Origin: Marinomonas pollencensis
GTDB lineage: Bacteria; Pseudomonadota; Gammaproteobacteria; Pseudomonadales; Marinomonadaceae
Length of the DNA stretch: 64,000 bases
Direction: 5' to 3'
Assembly: GCF_003387375.1 (NCBI RefSeq)
Contig: NZ_QUNG01000001.1
Coordinates: forward strand, 144,414 to 208,413
Each line of letters begins with the position of its first letter. Position 1 is the stretch's first letter. Position numbers and translations under genes: made by a program. Below, piece by piece: positions 1-12,554 of the stretch. A model generated the notes under the pieces. That model was not told the DNA's origin, searched no databases, and saw only the letters and a program-made list of their open reading frames with translations.

Positions 1-73
1 GCAAATGACAGTATAAAAGTGGCGCTATATTGCGATAGACTTAGTATAACTTTCAGCAGGATATGAATAGCTT

Positions 74-646
74 ATGATGCGCTCTTTTTCTAAACGGACA
101 GAAAAACTCATTAATGCGGCATTGCTGTGTGGATGTGTCAGCGTGAGTGGCCAGCTGCAAGCGGTGGATTTAGTCACATTCGGTCAAGCCTGCCTAAAAC
201 AAGAAAGCTATTTAAACACCCTTAAGCGCAACATAGATGAAGCCGACTTTGCTAGACATACATCAAAAGATTTAAACCAAGGTGCTCGTGCCAATTTACG
301 CTCTTACAATCGTCAGCTGAATGAGCTTGAACCTGAGCTACAAGCGTGCCAAAAAAACGCCCCCAACAGCCGCACTTGCCATGATATTCGTATCCGTCAT
401 AACCGCCTAACGGAGCTGGCTGACCGCGCTGAGCAACGGCTTGATAAGCAGCACGATGCGCTCAATCTGGACCCCCCTCAAACCCTCTTCTTTCGCCAAC
501 AGCGTTACCATGACGTGTACGATCAATTCATTGCCATGTGCCGCGATTCGGATGTGCACTACCAGCTGATCCAAGACCCTAACGCTTATCAACAAGTATG
601 CGGCAGCGGATCAAACAAGGCCTCAATTACCTGCTCACTGTTCTAA
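74..646 (+). CDS. Secreted cysteine-rich protein of unknown function
   Basis: I do not recognise this 190-residue protein. A basic start followed by a hydrophobic stretch and a small-residue region ending near GQLQA looks like a Sec signal peptide, so the protein is probably periplasmic or secreted. The predicted mature part is hydrophilic, rich in Arg, Gln and Asn, probably mostly helical, and has six cysteines spread along it, including one near the C-terminus (ITCSLF). That number would suit three disulphides. Two ATG codons lie in tandem at 74 and 77, and an AGGAT about 12 bases upstream is a weak ribosome site. It is followed by 279 bases without a gene and shows no operon partner. Confidence 0.6.
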   Translation: MMRSFSKRTEKLINAALLCGCVSVSGQLQAVDLVTFGQACLKQESYLNTLKRNIDEADFARHTSKDLNQGARANLRSYNRQLNELEPELQACQKNAPNSRTCHDIRIRHNRLTELADRAEQRLDKQHDALNLDPPQTLFFRQQRYHDVYDQFIAMCRDSDVHYQLIQDPNAYQQVCGSGSNKASITCSLF

Positions 647-925
647 GTGAATAGAGTTTTTGGCGCTGTTCAACTTGTCGACACTCAAGGTCGCACAATC
701 ACATAATTGTCATCTCTTTGTTGCATGCTTAGCTGAGGAAGGTGCGAATAAGTCGCCTTAGCCCCAAAGAACATGATCTAAAAGCTTGCTGTCTTTGTTA
801 AGCATCTCGTTAATAGGCCTACTATTCACTTTCGATGCTCGCCGTGAGCAGCCTGCTTTTCATTTCATGTTAGAACAAGGGCATTTGTTCTCACCCTCCC
901 TAGGCAACAGCAGGAGACTATTACC
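647..925. other. Intergenic region upstream of the GH79 gene
   Basis: No gene is seen here. It holds an imperfect hairpin around 740-760 and a perfect inverted repeat, GAACAA-gggcat-TTGTTC, at 873-890 just before the ribosome site of the next gene. The inverted repeat could be an operator or a leader hairpin. No clear promoter hexamers were identified. Confidence 0.4.
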
Positions 926-2395
926 TTGACGAATTCAGCCCGTATTCGATTTCGCTTCTATAAACCCCGACTCGCCCGTCAGCCAAGACACGTCACCGTC
1001 AACCTAAACAAGACCCAAGCCAGTCACACCATAGACAAGAAATACCTTTCCTTTTCAATCGATATCTCGGTGTTAGCCGGTGGTTTTTGGTGGGATGGCA
1101 GCCAAGGCACCCACAAAGGATTAGGCACTCAAAAAACCGCACCGTTGGATTTACAGCAGAGTAAATTAAACAAATTAGTGCATGCTTTAGGGCCTGCTTA
1201 TTTACGGGTTGGTGGCTCTGAGGCCGATAAACTGCATTACTTTAGTGCCCCAACTGAGCAACCGGATGCCCTTCTCCTGAGCCACACTATGTGGGATGAA
1301 TTACACCATTTTTGCCAACGACATGAGTTGTCGCTCATGTTTACCTTTAAATATGGTCTGTTCCGTAAATCGTTGCATGGCCGCTGGCAAGCGGATGAAG
1401 TAGAAAAATTACTGAACTACAGCAATCAGCACCAACAGCACATTGCCATTTGCGAACTTGGCAATGAACTTAATGCCTATTGGGCATTTCATGGGCTCAA
1501 CGCGCAACCTAGCGCCAGAAAACTTGCTCAAGATTACGACACCTTCACCCGCACCGTGCGACAGTTAAGCCCAGACAGTAAAGTAGCTGGCCCAGGCAGT
1601 GCTTTTTGGCCCAGAATCGGGGAAACCATTAAGCCTATTAGCAATGTTACGTCTCGTTTTCTGGCGTCCATAGAAGAACCATTAGACATTGTAGATTGGC
1701 ACTATTACCCCTTTCAAAGCAGCCGCTCACCGGTCAAAACACGGCCTGCCACCCTTAATAATCTGCTGTCTTCACGTTCATTCTTAGATTATGAAAAATA
1801 CCTCTCTCAACTGACACGATACCGCGACCGTTTCCAGCCCCAAGCCCGTATTTGGACAGGCGAAACAGGCTCTGCTCAATGCGGCGGAGAAAGCAATCTT
1901 TCTGACCGCTTTGCCTCCTCGTTTTGGTGGGCGGATCAACTAGGACGTGGCGCTAAGCTTGGCCAACAGGTTATGGTGCGTCAGAGTTTAATTGGTGGCG
2001 ATTACGCTCTGATTAATAAAGACACCCTGAAACCCAACCCAGATTATTGGTTAAGCTGGTTGTGGAATAAGTTGATGGGGGACACGGTTTATCACGTCAG
2101 CAGCAGTGACCCTAACGTCATAACCTATTGCCACAGCGCGAAAAAAATCGGCAAATGCACACTGCTGATTATTAATATGACACCTTACCCTAAGCGTGTT
2201 CAGTGCCACGGGTTTGGTGGAAAAAAACGGCGCTTTGAAGTGACGGCCGATGAGCTCATTGCAGAAAAGATCCGCATCAATGGTATGCGCCCAAAATTTA
2301 AAGGCGGCAAAGTGAAATTAAAAGATTTCCCAACGCTATCTAAAGTGAATTTAGTCAGCCCTTATAGCATCAATTTTTGGTGTTTTACTGTGTAA
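926..2395 (+). CDS. Heparanase-like glycoside hydrolase (GH79 family)
   Basis: This 489-residue protein closely follows the catalytic layout of heparanase-type GH79 enzymes, retaining glycosidases that cut at uronic acids. A strand YLRVGGSEAD (about 92-101) matches the heparanase LRLGGT region. The likely acid/base is Glu181 in ELGNELN, WHYYPF (258-263) follows, and the likely nucleophile is Glu313 in TGETGSA, followed by GGESNLSDRFA. The segments after it (VMVRQ, NPDYWLS, NKLMG) also parallel human heparanase, and the C-terminus fits the beta-sandwich domain. The start is TTG at 926, with CAGGAG at 911-916. The N-terminus is basic and has no visible signal peptide, which is odd for a polysaccharide hydrolase. 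The gene ends 8 bases before a convergent gene. Family assignment is strong; the substrate (heparan-like chain, glucuronide or another uronoside) is unknown. Confidence 0.82.
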   Translation: MTNSARIRFRFYKPRLARQPRHVTVNLNKTQASHTIDKKYLSFSIDISVLAGGFWWDGSQGTHKGLGTQKTAPLDLQQSKLNKLVHALGPAYLRVGGSEADKLHYFSAPTEQPDALLLSHTMWDELHHFCQRHELSLMFTFKYGLFRKSLHGRWQADEVEKLLNYSNQHQQHIAICELGNELNAYWAFHGLNAQPSARKLAQDYDTFTRTVRQLSPDSKVAGPGSAFWPRIGETIKPISNVTSRFLASIEEPLDIVDWHYYPFQSSRSPVKTRPATLNNLLSSRSFLDYEKYLSQLTRYRDRFQPQARIWTGETGSAQCGGESNLSDRFASSFWWADQLGRGAKLGQQVMVRQSLIGGDYALINKDTLKPNPDYWLSWLWNKLMGDTVYHVSSSDPNVITYCHSAKKIGKCTLLIINMTPYPKRVQCHGFGGKKRRFEVTADELIAEKIRINGMRPKFKGGKVKLKDFPTLSKVNLVSPYSINFWCFTV

Positions 2396-2403
2396 CGCAA
2401 CAG

Positions 2404-2976
2404 CTAAAAACAGATGCCTTGCATATGAGGTAAAAGATTACTCAACCCCTTCAAGTAGAAGGTCGCACTGACGGTAGGCGCATCTTGCGACGAAATTTGC
2501 ACACGGAACGTACGCTTGGTGGCCAACGTTTGAATAAAATCACCAGGATTCGACACATAAACAGATTGCTGAGCCAAAGAAAGGGGCCATTTTGCAGGTT
2601 GCGGCAAAGCATCATCAAAATGATAAGTAATGTTTACCTTGCCTTCTTGAATCACAACGCCATCCCAATGTATTTCTAGCTCTGTTTTTTTATTATCACA
2701 GCGCACCGTCATGGCAACGGGATTATCAAGGTAATGGATTTTTGAAGAGGATAATAAGGTCGCTATAAAGGTTGATCGCTCTTGTTCCTCTTTCTTAGGA
2801 TGCAGGCTGTAAACCCATCGACCATTGTCTACTTTTGGAGATAGAAAATCGGCTGTGAGCGACTTAATCAAGCACGCGTTGAAGGCCTGATTGCTACTTT
2901 CTGACTCACAATTAGATGCCCCCCAAGCAGCACCTGTTATAAACCACAGCGAGATGATGACACAACGAAAATTCAT
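2404..2976 (-). CDS. Exported protein of unknown function
   Basis: This 190-residue protein begins with a clear Sec signal peptide (hydrophobic run CVIISLWFITGAAWGA), so it is likely periplasmic. I chose the ATG at 2976, preceded by AGGGT; a TTG at 2994 in the same frame would only add six residues in front of the signal peptide. The mature part is a mixed beta-rich sequence with a few cysteines, one of them near the C-terminus (MQGICF). No family was recognised. It is convergent with the GH79 gene, with only 8 bases between the stop codons and no obvious terminator between them, so the two transcripts may overlap at their 3' ends. A functional link to the glycosidase is possible but not shown. 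Confidence 0.6.
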   Translation of the reverse strand: MNFRCVIISLWFITGAAWGASNCESESSNQAFNACLIKSLTADFLSPKVDNGRWVYSLHPKKEEQERSTFIATLLSSSKIHYLDNPVAMTVRCDNKKTELEIHWDGVVIQEGKVNITYHFDDALPQPAKWPLSLAQQSVYVSNPGDFIQTLATKRTFRVQISSQDAPTVSATFYLKGLSNLLPHMQGICF

Positions 2977-3208
2977 ACTTACCCTATCGCCCAAACTTAG
3001 TGCATAGCATACAAAAAATAGAGAGAAATGAAACGCAGTAAATAAGAACTAAACGCATCTTTACGTTCTTGGCAGGATTACTGCGTTAACAACAGCTGTA
3101 TTATGCACGAAACCATCAAGCCATTACCCGGCTATGTTCATTATTTGAACAAAAGAGCAGATTAATAAAAGCGTCGACGAGGGCGGTATTTAGAAACCCC
3201 GCTGCCGT

Positions 3209-3475
3209 TTATCTCAATTGGCTGTCTTTGCTGCCGCTGCGGTTGTATAACGTGTCTGTTTTCGTATTTTTTTCCAGCTCACTTTGACACTGAATACATA
3301 AGTGAACACCTGGGATCGCTTGTCGACGACGCTCAGGAATGGGCTGTTCACATTCTTCACAGTGGGTTAGGCTCTCGCCAACAGGCATACGACTTTTGGC
3401 TTGCTCTACTGCATCATTTACCGTGGCATCAATTTGCTCTTGTACCGCGCCATCTTGCGCCCAGCCGCTGGCCAT
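3209..3475 (-). CDS. ybiI: DksA/TraR-type zinc-finger protein, YbiI-like
   Basis: The 88-residue length and sequence match the E. coli YbiI family almost end to end. It starts MASGWAQDGAV, has GESLTHCEEC, IPERRRQAIPG and CIQC in the middle, and ends GSKDSQLR. The four zinc ligands are Cys39, Cys42, Cys60 and Cys63, the C4 finger of the DksA/TraR superfamily. YbiI proteins lack the long coiled coil of DksA, and their role is poorly defined; binding at the RNA polymerase secondary channel is only an analogy. It is a single gene on the minus strand, separated from both neighbours by more than 130 bases. Confidence 0.88.
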   Translation of the reverse strand: MASGWAQDGAVQEQIDATVNDAVEQAKSRMPVGESLTHCEECEQPIPERRRQAIPGVHLCIQCQSELEKNTKTDTLYNRSGSKDSQLR

Positions 3476-3613
3476 ATGTCTCTCCCATTGCTAGCAATAG
3501 TTACTCTTATCATGCGCTCATCCGCCCTCGCACAGTAGGCGCGCGAAGGGCTCAAAGGCAACAACGCCTACCTCATTAATAGCAGACAAACGCCATTGAG
3601 CCAACTTGCACAG

Positions 3614-4768
3614 TTAACCCAGTGGCCCTCCTACTATGGTGTCTTTTAAGCCCGCCATGATCTTGTCTCCTTGCTCTTGCTTTAGCTCATCATACCAGGC
3701 CTGTGTCACCGCCATGTTTTTTCCATGGGTCACATCGCAACGTTTACGCGCTTTTAAAACAAGATCTTTCGCCCGCTCATGCCGCCTATCTTGATAATCC
3801 AGCAACGCCTCTTCAATAGTCGTATTGCCCGCAAAAGACATACCAAGCACCACGGCATCTTCCATCGCCGAACAACCACCTTGACCTATGTCTGGTGTGG
3901 TCGAATGTGCTGAATCTCCCAACAGAGCAACCCTTCCTTTTACAAAGGTATCAAAGGGTTCCACATCATGAATTTCAATTCGATTGGTGGTCTCTGGGTC
4001 CAGCTCATCGATCAACTTTTGCACAGGCTCTGCCCAACCAGCAAAATAGCCTTTTAAATCCTCTTTCAGCGTCAGCCGATTTTCTTCTAGCCCCACAGGA
4101 AGAGGCACATCAAAAAAGAAATAAAAACGCTGATCCGCAATTGGCATCACAGACACCCGCTTTCCTTCGCCGACAAATGTCGTCCACTGATCTATTGGGG
4201 CAATGCTTGAATCAGCGGCAACCAAACCATTCCAATTCACATAGCCTGCGTAGCGACGCTCTAGTTCCAAGCCTAATACATGGCCTCGCACCACCGATCG
4301 GGCGCCATCCGCTGCAATCATAAAATCGCCATGAGCGACACTACCATCGGTAAAGTAAGCGGTTACGCCATCGGCAGATTCAGTGACACGCTCGATGCGC
4401 TTATCAAATTGCACCTTGTCTCGGCCCCAGCAGTCGATCATCATCGACTGCAGCCCAGCGCGAGATACAGGGCAAGGTCGTTCGCCCACGTCATCAATTA
4501 ATGGCTTAAGGCTAAACTGGGTCATCACCTTACCTGACTTGCCATCTTGGTATGCCATCTTGTGCATCGGGCCACCCAGTTCGTCCATAATATGGCCCAT
4601 CCCAAGGTGGTTCATGCATTTCACGCCATTAGGCCAAACCGAAATAGCCGCTCCTACGGGTTTGATTTCTTTTACCGCTTCAAAAACGTCACACTCGATG
4701 CCCTGCTGCTTTAATGCTGCCGCGGCGGCCATACCACCGATACCGGCACCTATGATCAATGCTTTCAT
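3614..4768 (-). CDS. hpxO: FAD-dependent urate hydroxylase HpxO
   Basis: This flavoprotein hydroxylates urate to 5-hydroxyisourate with NADH and oxygen, the first ring-attack step in urate breakdown. The 384 residues follow Klebsiella HpxO nearly throughout: GAGIGG dinucleotide motif at 7-12, FEAVKEIKPVGAAISVWPNG, RPCPVSRA, YAGYVNWNGL, the FAD-binding GDSAHSTTPDIGQGG and the tail VLKARKRCDVTHGK. The start at 4768 has a GAGGAT ribosome site. Hydroxyisourate hydrolase, OHCU decarboxylase and allantoinase genes are absent from this window, so the rest of the pathway must lie elsewhere or be missing. The neighbour upstream on the same strand is a DUF2127 membrane protein about 195 bases away, not obviously an operon partner. 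Confidence 0.92.
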   Translation of the reverse strand: MKALIIGAGIGGMAAAAALKQQGIECDVFEAVKEIKPVGAAISVWPNGVKCMNHLGMGHIMDELGGPMHKMAYQDGKSGKVMTQFSLKPLIDDVGERPCPVSRAGLQSMMIDCWGRDKVQFDKRIERVTESADGVTAYFTDGSVAHGDFMIAADGARSVVRGHVLGLELERRYAGYVNWNGLVAADSSIAPIDQWTTFVGEGKRVSVMPIADQRFYFFFDVPLPVGLEENRLTLKEDLKGYFAGWAEPVQKLIDELDPETTNRIEIHDVEPFDTFVKGRVALLGDSAHSTTPDIGQGGCSAMEDAVVLGMSFAGNTTIEEALLDYQDRRHERAKDLVLKARKRCDVTHGKNMAVTQAWYDELKQEQGDKIMAGLKDTIVGGPLG

Positions 4769-4963
4769 GATTCGCTATCCTCTTCGTCATCATCTAAGTG
4801 CCTGTAGCACGATTCATTCCATGACCCGACAAAATATTAATTTATTTTCAAACAACAAGAATATGAAACAAATGTTTCTCTATTAATCCAAGATACCTGA
4901 AAAAAAACAAAGATATAAGAGGAAAGTTAGCGAATAACGCCCTAAAAATGCCCTAAAAGGGCC

Positions 4964-5452
4964 CTAAGGGTGCGACAAAGAGGCTTCAGTGTCGGTAGCC
5001 AAATGTTTATTAGTACCTGCTTTTAAAACCCAATACATATAACTGACCACCACAATATTAATGCCCAGCACGCCCAGTGTGATGACATTTTGATCTTTGA
5101 TCACTTCATAAATCTCAAACGGCAAATACACAGCACCACTCAAAAAAGCGAACCATTCTGTCCAGCGCATTCTGTGCCACAGCCCATAAGCTTCGATAAA
5201 GCGGATCAAGGCGTATCCCAAAGCAACCATGGTCACTAGGGTGAGCCCAGAATGGTTTATTTTATCAATGCTGTGCAATGCGAGCACGGCATAATGATTA
5301 GTCGCAGCCAGATGAAAATAGGCAAACATATTCACTGCCTCTTGGTGCAAATCGACGCCCGCCAACGCATGTACTCCGATGGCGACTAATACCGCTAATA
5401 CACCTTTAAAAGCCTCTAATACGGCAATGGCACCTAAACCAGATAGATTCAT
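4964..5452 (-). CDS. DUF2127 integral membrane protein
   Basis: This 162-residue protein has about four hydrophobic segments: residues 6-29, a central one near LTLVTMVALGYALIRFIEAYGLW, one near EWFAFLSGAVYLPFEIYEVI, and one near ILGINIVVVSYMYWVLKA-like sequence at the C-terminal side. The pattern fits the DUF2127 family of small inner-membrane proteins, whose function is not established. The motif RFIEAYGLW followed by RW-EW is typical of the family. It lies between hpxO and katG on the same strand, with gaps of about 195 and 220 bases, so it is probably its own transcription unit. A transport role for a purine breakdown product would be speculation. Confidence 0.7.
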   Translation of the reverse strand: MNLSGLGAIAVLEAFKGVLAVLVAIGVHALAGVDLHQEAVNMFAYFHLAATNHYAVLALHSIDKINHSGLTLVTMVALGYALIRFIEAYGLWHRMRWTEWFAFLSGAVYLPFEIYEVIKDQNVITLGVLGINIVVVSYMYWVLKAGTNKHLATDTEASLSHP

Positions 5453-5621
5453 ACAAAGCTCATTTTTCAGACAGGATCAACAAAGGAAGCATTCTAGGAT
5501 GAATGCAGATCAGCACAATAGACTCAGCAAAAAGCCATGCTCTTTAATAGGCCAAGAGTATTATTAGCATAAATAATGACAGCGGAAGGATTGAGAGGGT
5601 CAATAAAATGGAAGTAAAAAG

Positions 5622-5655
5622 AAAACCCCACTTTCATTTCTGAAAGCGGGGTTTT
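5622..5655 (-). terminator. Rho-independent terminator of katG
   Basis: A 15-pair stem with one mismatch and a four-base loop: AAAACCCC and GGGGTTTT arms continue into CTTTCA/TGAAAG. It lies 19 bases past the katG stop, and the arms provide T-runs on both strands. Confidence 0.85.
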
Positions 5656-5674
5656 GAGGAGTTACGTATGTTGG

Positions 5675-8101
<2,427 letters not shown>

Positions 8102-8121
8102 AGCCCCACAAAAGTGGGGCT
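8102..8121 (-). terminator. Rho-independent terminator of fadBA
   Basis: AGCCCCAC-aaa-GTGGGGCT forms an eight-pair hairpin flanked by A and T runs, 40 bases beyond the fadA stop. It ends the fadB-fadA transcript on the minus strand. Confidence 0.8.
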
Positions 8122-8161
8122 AAAAAAAGAACCTTAGAGCGCGGGGGCACCCTATAACTCA

Positions 8162-9349
<1,188 letters not shown>

Positions 9350-9373
9350 CTATCCTATTCTGACCTAGGGTAA

Positions 9374-11524
9374 TTAATTGCCGTAGTAAGTTTCGTTGTT
9401 AGTTGCCATCTCACGCATTCTCGCGGTGGGCTCGTACAACTTACCTAACTGGCTGTATTTGTCTGCGAGCTCACAAAACGCTTGCAGTCCCATTTGGTCT
9501 AGGTAGTGCAATGCACCGCCAAGGTATGGAGGGAAACCAATACCATAGATCAATCCCATATCCGCTTCCGCCGCTGAGCCAACGATGTTTTCTTCCAAGC
9601 AACGCGCGGTCTCAATGCACAAAGGAATCATCATACGAGCAATAATGTCGTCTTCAGATAACTCAGTTTGCGAGGCAACCGTAGGCGCTAAGATATCAAC
9701 GATGTCGGCATCAAAAATCTTCTTCGGTTTGCCTTTACGATCTGGCTCGTAGGCATAAAAACCTTTGCCATTTTTCTGCCCAAAACGCTCTAACTTAAAC
9801 AAGCAATCGACCGCATTCACGCCTTCATGCTTCATCCGGTCAGGGAAGCCTTCTGCCATAACTTGATCCGCATGAAACGCCGTATCAATACCAACAACAT
9901 CAAGCAAATACGCAGGCCCCATTGGCCAGCCAAAACGCTCCATGGTTTTATCTACTTGCTGGAAATCGGCGCCTTCTTTCATCATCAAAGAGAAGCCGGC
10001 AAAATAAGGGAACAAGACGCGGTTCACCAAGAAACCAGGGCAGTCATTAACCACGATAGGTGTTTTGCCCATGGCTTGAGCGTAGGCCACGGTTTTGGCA
10101 ATCGCTTCATCGCTGGATTTTTCACCACGAATAACTTCAACCAAAGGCATACGATGAACCGGGTTGAAGAAGTGCATACCACAGAAGTTTTCCGGACGTT
10201 TTAAATCTTTCGCCAGCTCGGTTATCGAAATCGTCGAGGTGTTAGACGCTAAAATTGCATCTTCCGCAATGTGCTTCTCTGTTTCGGCTAACACAGACTT
10301 TTTCACATTCACGTTTTCGACCACGGCTTCAACAACTAGGTCAACATGATCGAATTCACCGTAGCTCAAGGCTGGCGTAATGCCATTCATGGCTTTCAGC
10401 GCTTTCGCTGCGGTCAAACGACCACGTTCGATTTGGCCATTCAGCAGTTTATTTGCTTCGCTCAAGCCAAGCTCTAACGCTTCTTGGCGAATATCCTTCA
10501 TGATAATAGGCGTGCCCTTGGACGCGGATTGATAAGCAACGCCGCCGCCCATAATACCAGCACCCAACACCGCAGCTTGTTTGACTGGCGTGGCGTTTTT
10601 CGCGTATTTACCAGCGCTTTTCTTAATCGCCTGATCGCTCAAGAACAAGTTCACTAGGGATTCAGCCACTGGACCTTTGGCCAGTTTAACAAAGCCTTTT
10701 ATTTCAGTTTCAAGGGCTTTTTCCATCTCTTGGCTGACGCCTTTTTCGATGGTTTTGATGGCTGCCATTGGCGCTGGATAATGTTTACCCGCTTTAGCCC
10801 CCACCACACCGCGAACCGATTCAAACACCATCATTTTTTCGATTGGTGAGAATTGCATTGGCGCACGCAGCTCATCACGACGCTGGCGATAGTTCAGCTT
10901 GCCGTCCAAAATTTGTTGCACCAAATGACGTGCTGACTCTTGTACTTTATCGGCTGGCACAACGGCATCTACCGCGCCATCTTTTAACGCATCTGCACTG
11001 CGTTTTTGCGCACCGCCACAGATCCATTCACAGGCATTATCCGCACCGATCAAACGCGGCAAACGTACTGTTCCACCCCAACCTGGGTAGATTCCCAGTT
11101 GAGTTTCTGGCAAGCCAATTTTAGCGCTCTCAGCCATTACGCGATAATCACAGGCTAAGCACAATTCCATGCCGCCACCCAAAGCAATGCCATTAATCGC
11201 CGCTACCGTTGGGCAACATAAGTGGGAGATATCATTAAATATGCTGTGCGCATGACGCAATTTATCGGTTAACTCCTCGTCATCCAGTTTGAACCAAGTG
11301 GTAAACTCAGTAATATCCGCCCCCACCACAAAAACGTCTTTTGCGCTGGCAAAGATCACCCCTTGCAAATCATCTGTGTGCTTCAGAATAGCAATCACCT
11401 CAGCCAATTCATTCAAAGTAACACTGTTGAATTTATTGACCGACTCACCTACTAAATCCAGTGTGACCGTTGCCACTCTAGCGTCGTCCATTGCGACTTT
11501 TACGGCTTGCCCTTCGAATATCAT
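9374..11524 (-). CDS. fadB: Multifunctional fatty-acid oxidation protein FadB (alpha subunit)
   Basis: FadB combines enoyl-CoA hydratase/isomerase (N-terminal crotonase domain) with 3-hydroxyacyl-CoA dehydrogenase (C-terminal half). The crotonase active site is visible as [18 protein letters not shown] and [14 protein letters not shown]. The NAD site reads [13 protein letters not shown], and the dehydrogenase His lies in [18 protein letters not shown] start it at the ATG at 11524 ([10 protein letters not shown], 716 residues). GGAG sits six bases upstream, and this start aligns with E. coli FadB; an ATG four codons earlier has no such site. It is followed by fadA with a 36-base gap. Upstream lie 100 bases with a strong hairpin and then etfA on the same strand. 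Confidence 0.97.
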   Translation of the reverse strand: MIFEGQAVKVAMDDARVATVTLDLVGESVNKFNSVTLNELAEVIAILKHTDDLQGVIFASAKDVFVVGADITEFTTWFKLDDEELTDKLRHAHSIFNDISHLCCPTVAAINGIALGGGMELCLACDYRVMAESAKIGLPETQLGIYPGWGGTVRLPRLIGADNACEWICGGAQKRSADALKDGAVDAVVPADKVQESARHLVQQILDGKLNYRQRRDELRAPMQFSPIEKMMVFESVRGVVGAKAGKHYPAPMAAIKTIEKGVSQEMEKALETEIKGFVKLAKGPVAESLVNLFLSDQAIKKSAGKYAKNATPVKQAAVLGAGIMGGGVAYQSASKGTPIIMKDIRQEALELGLSEANKLLNGQIERGRLTAAKALKAMNGITPALSYGEFDHVDLVVEAVVENVNVKKSVLAETEKHIAEDAILASNTSTISITELAKDLKRPENFCGMHFFNPVHRMPLVEVIRGEKSSDEAIAKTVAYAQAMGKTPIVVNDCPGFLVNRVLFPYFAGFSLMMKEGADFQQVDKTMERFGWPMGPAYLLDVVGIDTAFHADQVMAEGFPDRMKHEGVNAVDCLFKLERFGQKNGKGFYAYEPDRKGKPKKIFDADIVDILAPTVASQTELSEDDIIARMMIPLCIETARCLEENIVGSAAEADMGLIYGIGFPPYLGGALHYLDQMGLQAFCELADKYSQLGKLYEPTARMREMATNNETYYGN

Positions 11525-11551
11525 GCTGGTCTCCATTTGTTTTTATTGTGA

Positions 11552-11583
11552 TTGCAGTGCGCTTCTTTAAAGCGCCACTGCAA
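11552..11583 (-). other. Strong intercistronic hairpin between etfA and fadB
   Basis: TTGCAGTG pairs with CACTGCAA and an inner CGCTT pairs with AAGCG, giving about 13 pairs with one bulge. On the minus strand the bases after it are A-rich rather than T-rich, so it is not a classical terminator of etfA. It could be an mRNA processing or stability element, or a partial attenuator before fadB. Confidence 0.55.
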
Positions 11584-11624
11584 ACCAGTATTAAGAATCT
11601 GTTCCTTGGCTGTAAACCAAGCTA

Positions 11625-12554
11625 TTAAAGACTGCTTTCAAGCTCAGGGATGGCCTCGAATAAATCCGCCACTAAGCCATAGTCTGCTACTTGAAAAATC
11701 GGCGCTTCTTCGTCTTTATTGATAGCCACTATCACCTTAGAGCTTTTCATCCCTGCTAAATGCTGGATCGCTCCGGAAATGCCCACTGCAATATAGAGGT
11801 CAGGAGCGACGGTTTTACCGGTTTGCCCAACTTGCAAATCATTCGGCACAAAGCCTGCATCTACCGCAGCTCGAGAAGCACCAATAGCGGCGCCAAGTTT
11901 GTCTGCAACGCCTTCTAAAATTTTAAAGTTATCGCCATTGCCCATGCCTCGACCGCCAGAAACCACGACGCTGGCTGAGGTTAATTCAGGGCGATCGGAT
12001 TCAGCTAATTGCTCACTAATAAAACGGCTCTTCTCAGTCGCAATCACCTGTGAAAGCACTTCGCGCTCTGCGTTACCGCCCTCAGAAGCCACCGCATCAA
12101 ACCCAGTAATACGTACTGTTAACACCTTAATCGGGTCTGTTGAAGTGACTGTCGCAATGGCATTTCCTGCGTAAATAGGTCGCACAAAGGTATCAGGTGA
12201 CTCCACCTTGATCACATCGGATAATTGCGACACATTCAGCAATGCTGCCACTCGTGGCATGGTGTTCTTACCCGTGGTGGTAGCTGGTGCTGCCACATGG
12301 CTATAATTGCCCGCAAGCTCGACCACCAATTTAGAAATATTTTCTGCCAATTGATGCTCATAAACCGTATTGTCAGCCACTAAGACTTTACTCACACCAA
12401 CTACTTTAGAGGCTTGCTCAACCACAGTTTGGCATTCGAAGCCAGCAACCAGAAGATGCACGTCTTGATCTATTTGTGTTGCTGCCATTACGGTGTTTAA
12501 TGTCGCGGCTTTTAAAGACTTATTATCGTGTTCCGCTAAGATTAAAACGCTCAT
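11625..12554 (-). CDS. etfA: Electron transfer flavoprotein alpha subunit
   Basis: EtfA binds the FAD of the heterodimeric ETF that takes electrons from acyl-CoA dehydrogenases and passes them to ETF-ubiquinone oxidoreductase. This 309-residue protein has the C-terminal FAD-binding signature SGGRGMG near the middle, [20 protein letters not shown], and an N-terminal Rossmann-like domain (LILAEHDN). Its ATG overlaps the etfB stop as ATGA (12551-12554), so the two are translationally coupled. Its placement between fadBA and other beta-oxidation genes suits that role. ETF-QO itself is not in the window. Confidence 0.97.
   Translation of the reverse strand: MSVLILAEHDNKSLKAATLNTVMAATQIDQDVHLLVAGFECQTVVEQASKVVGVSKVLVADNTVYEHQLAENISKLVVELAGNYSHVAAPATTTGKNTMPRVAALLNVSQLSDVIKVESPDTFVRPIYAGNAIATVTSTDPIKVLTVRITGFDAVASEGGNAEREVLSQVIATEKSRFISEQLAESDRPELTSASVVVSGGRGMGNGDNFKILEGVADKLGAAIGASRAAVDAGFVPNDLQVGQTGKTVAPDLYIAVGISGAIQHLAGMKSSKVIVAINKDEEAPIFQVADYGLVADLFEAIPELESSL

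Noticed and set aside
4280..4886. Plus-strand open frames opposite hpxO
   Set aside because: They are antisense to a well-supported gene and resemble no protein.
11525..11536. Upstream ATG for FadB (METS...)
   Set aside because: Its codons contain the GGAG ribosome site for the ATG at 11524, which aligns with FadB proteins.
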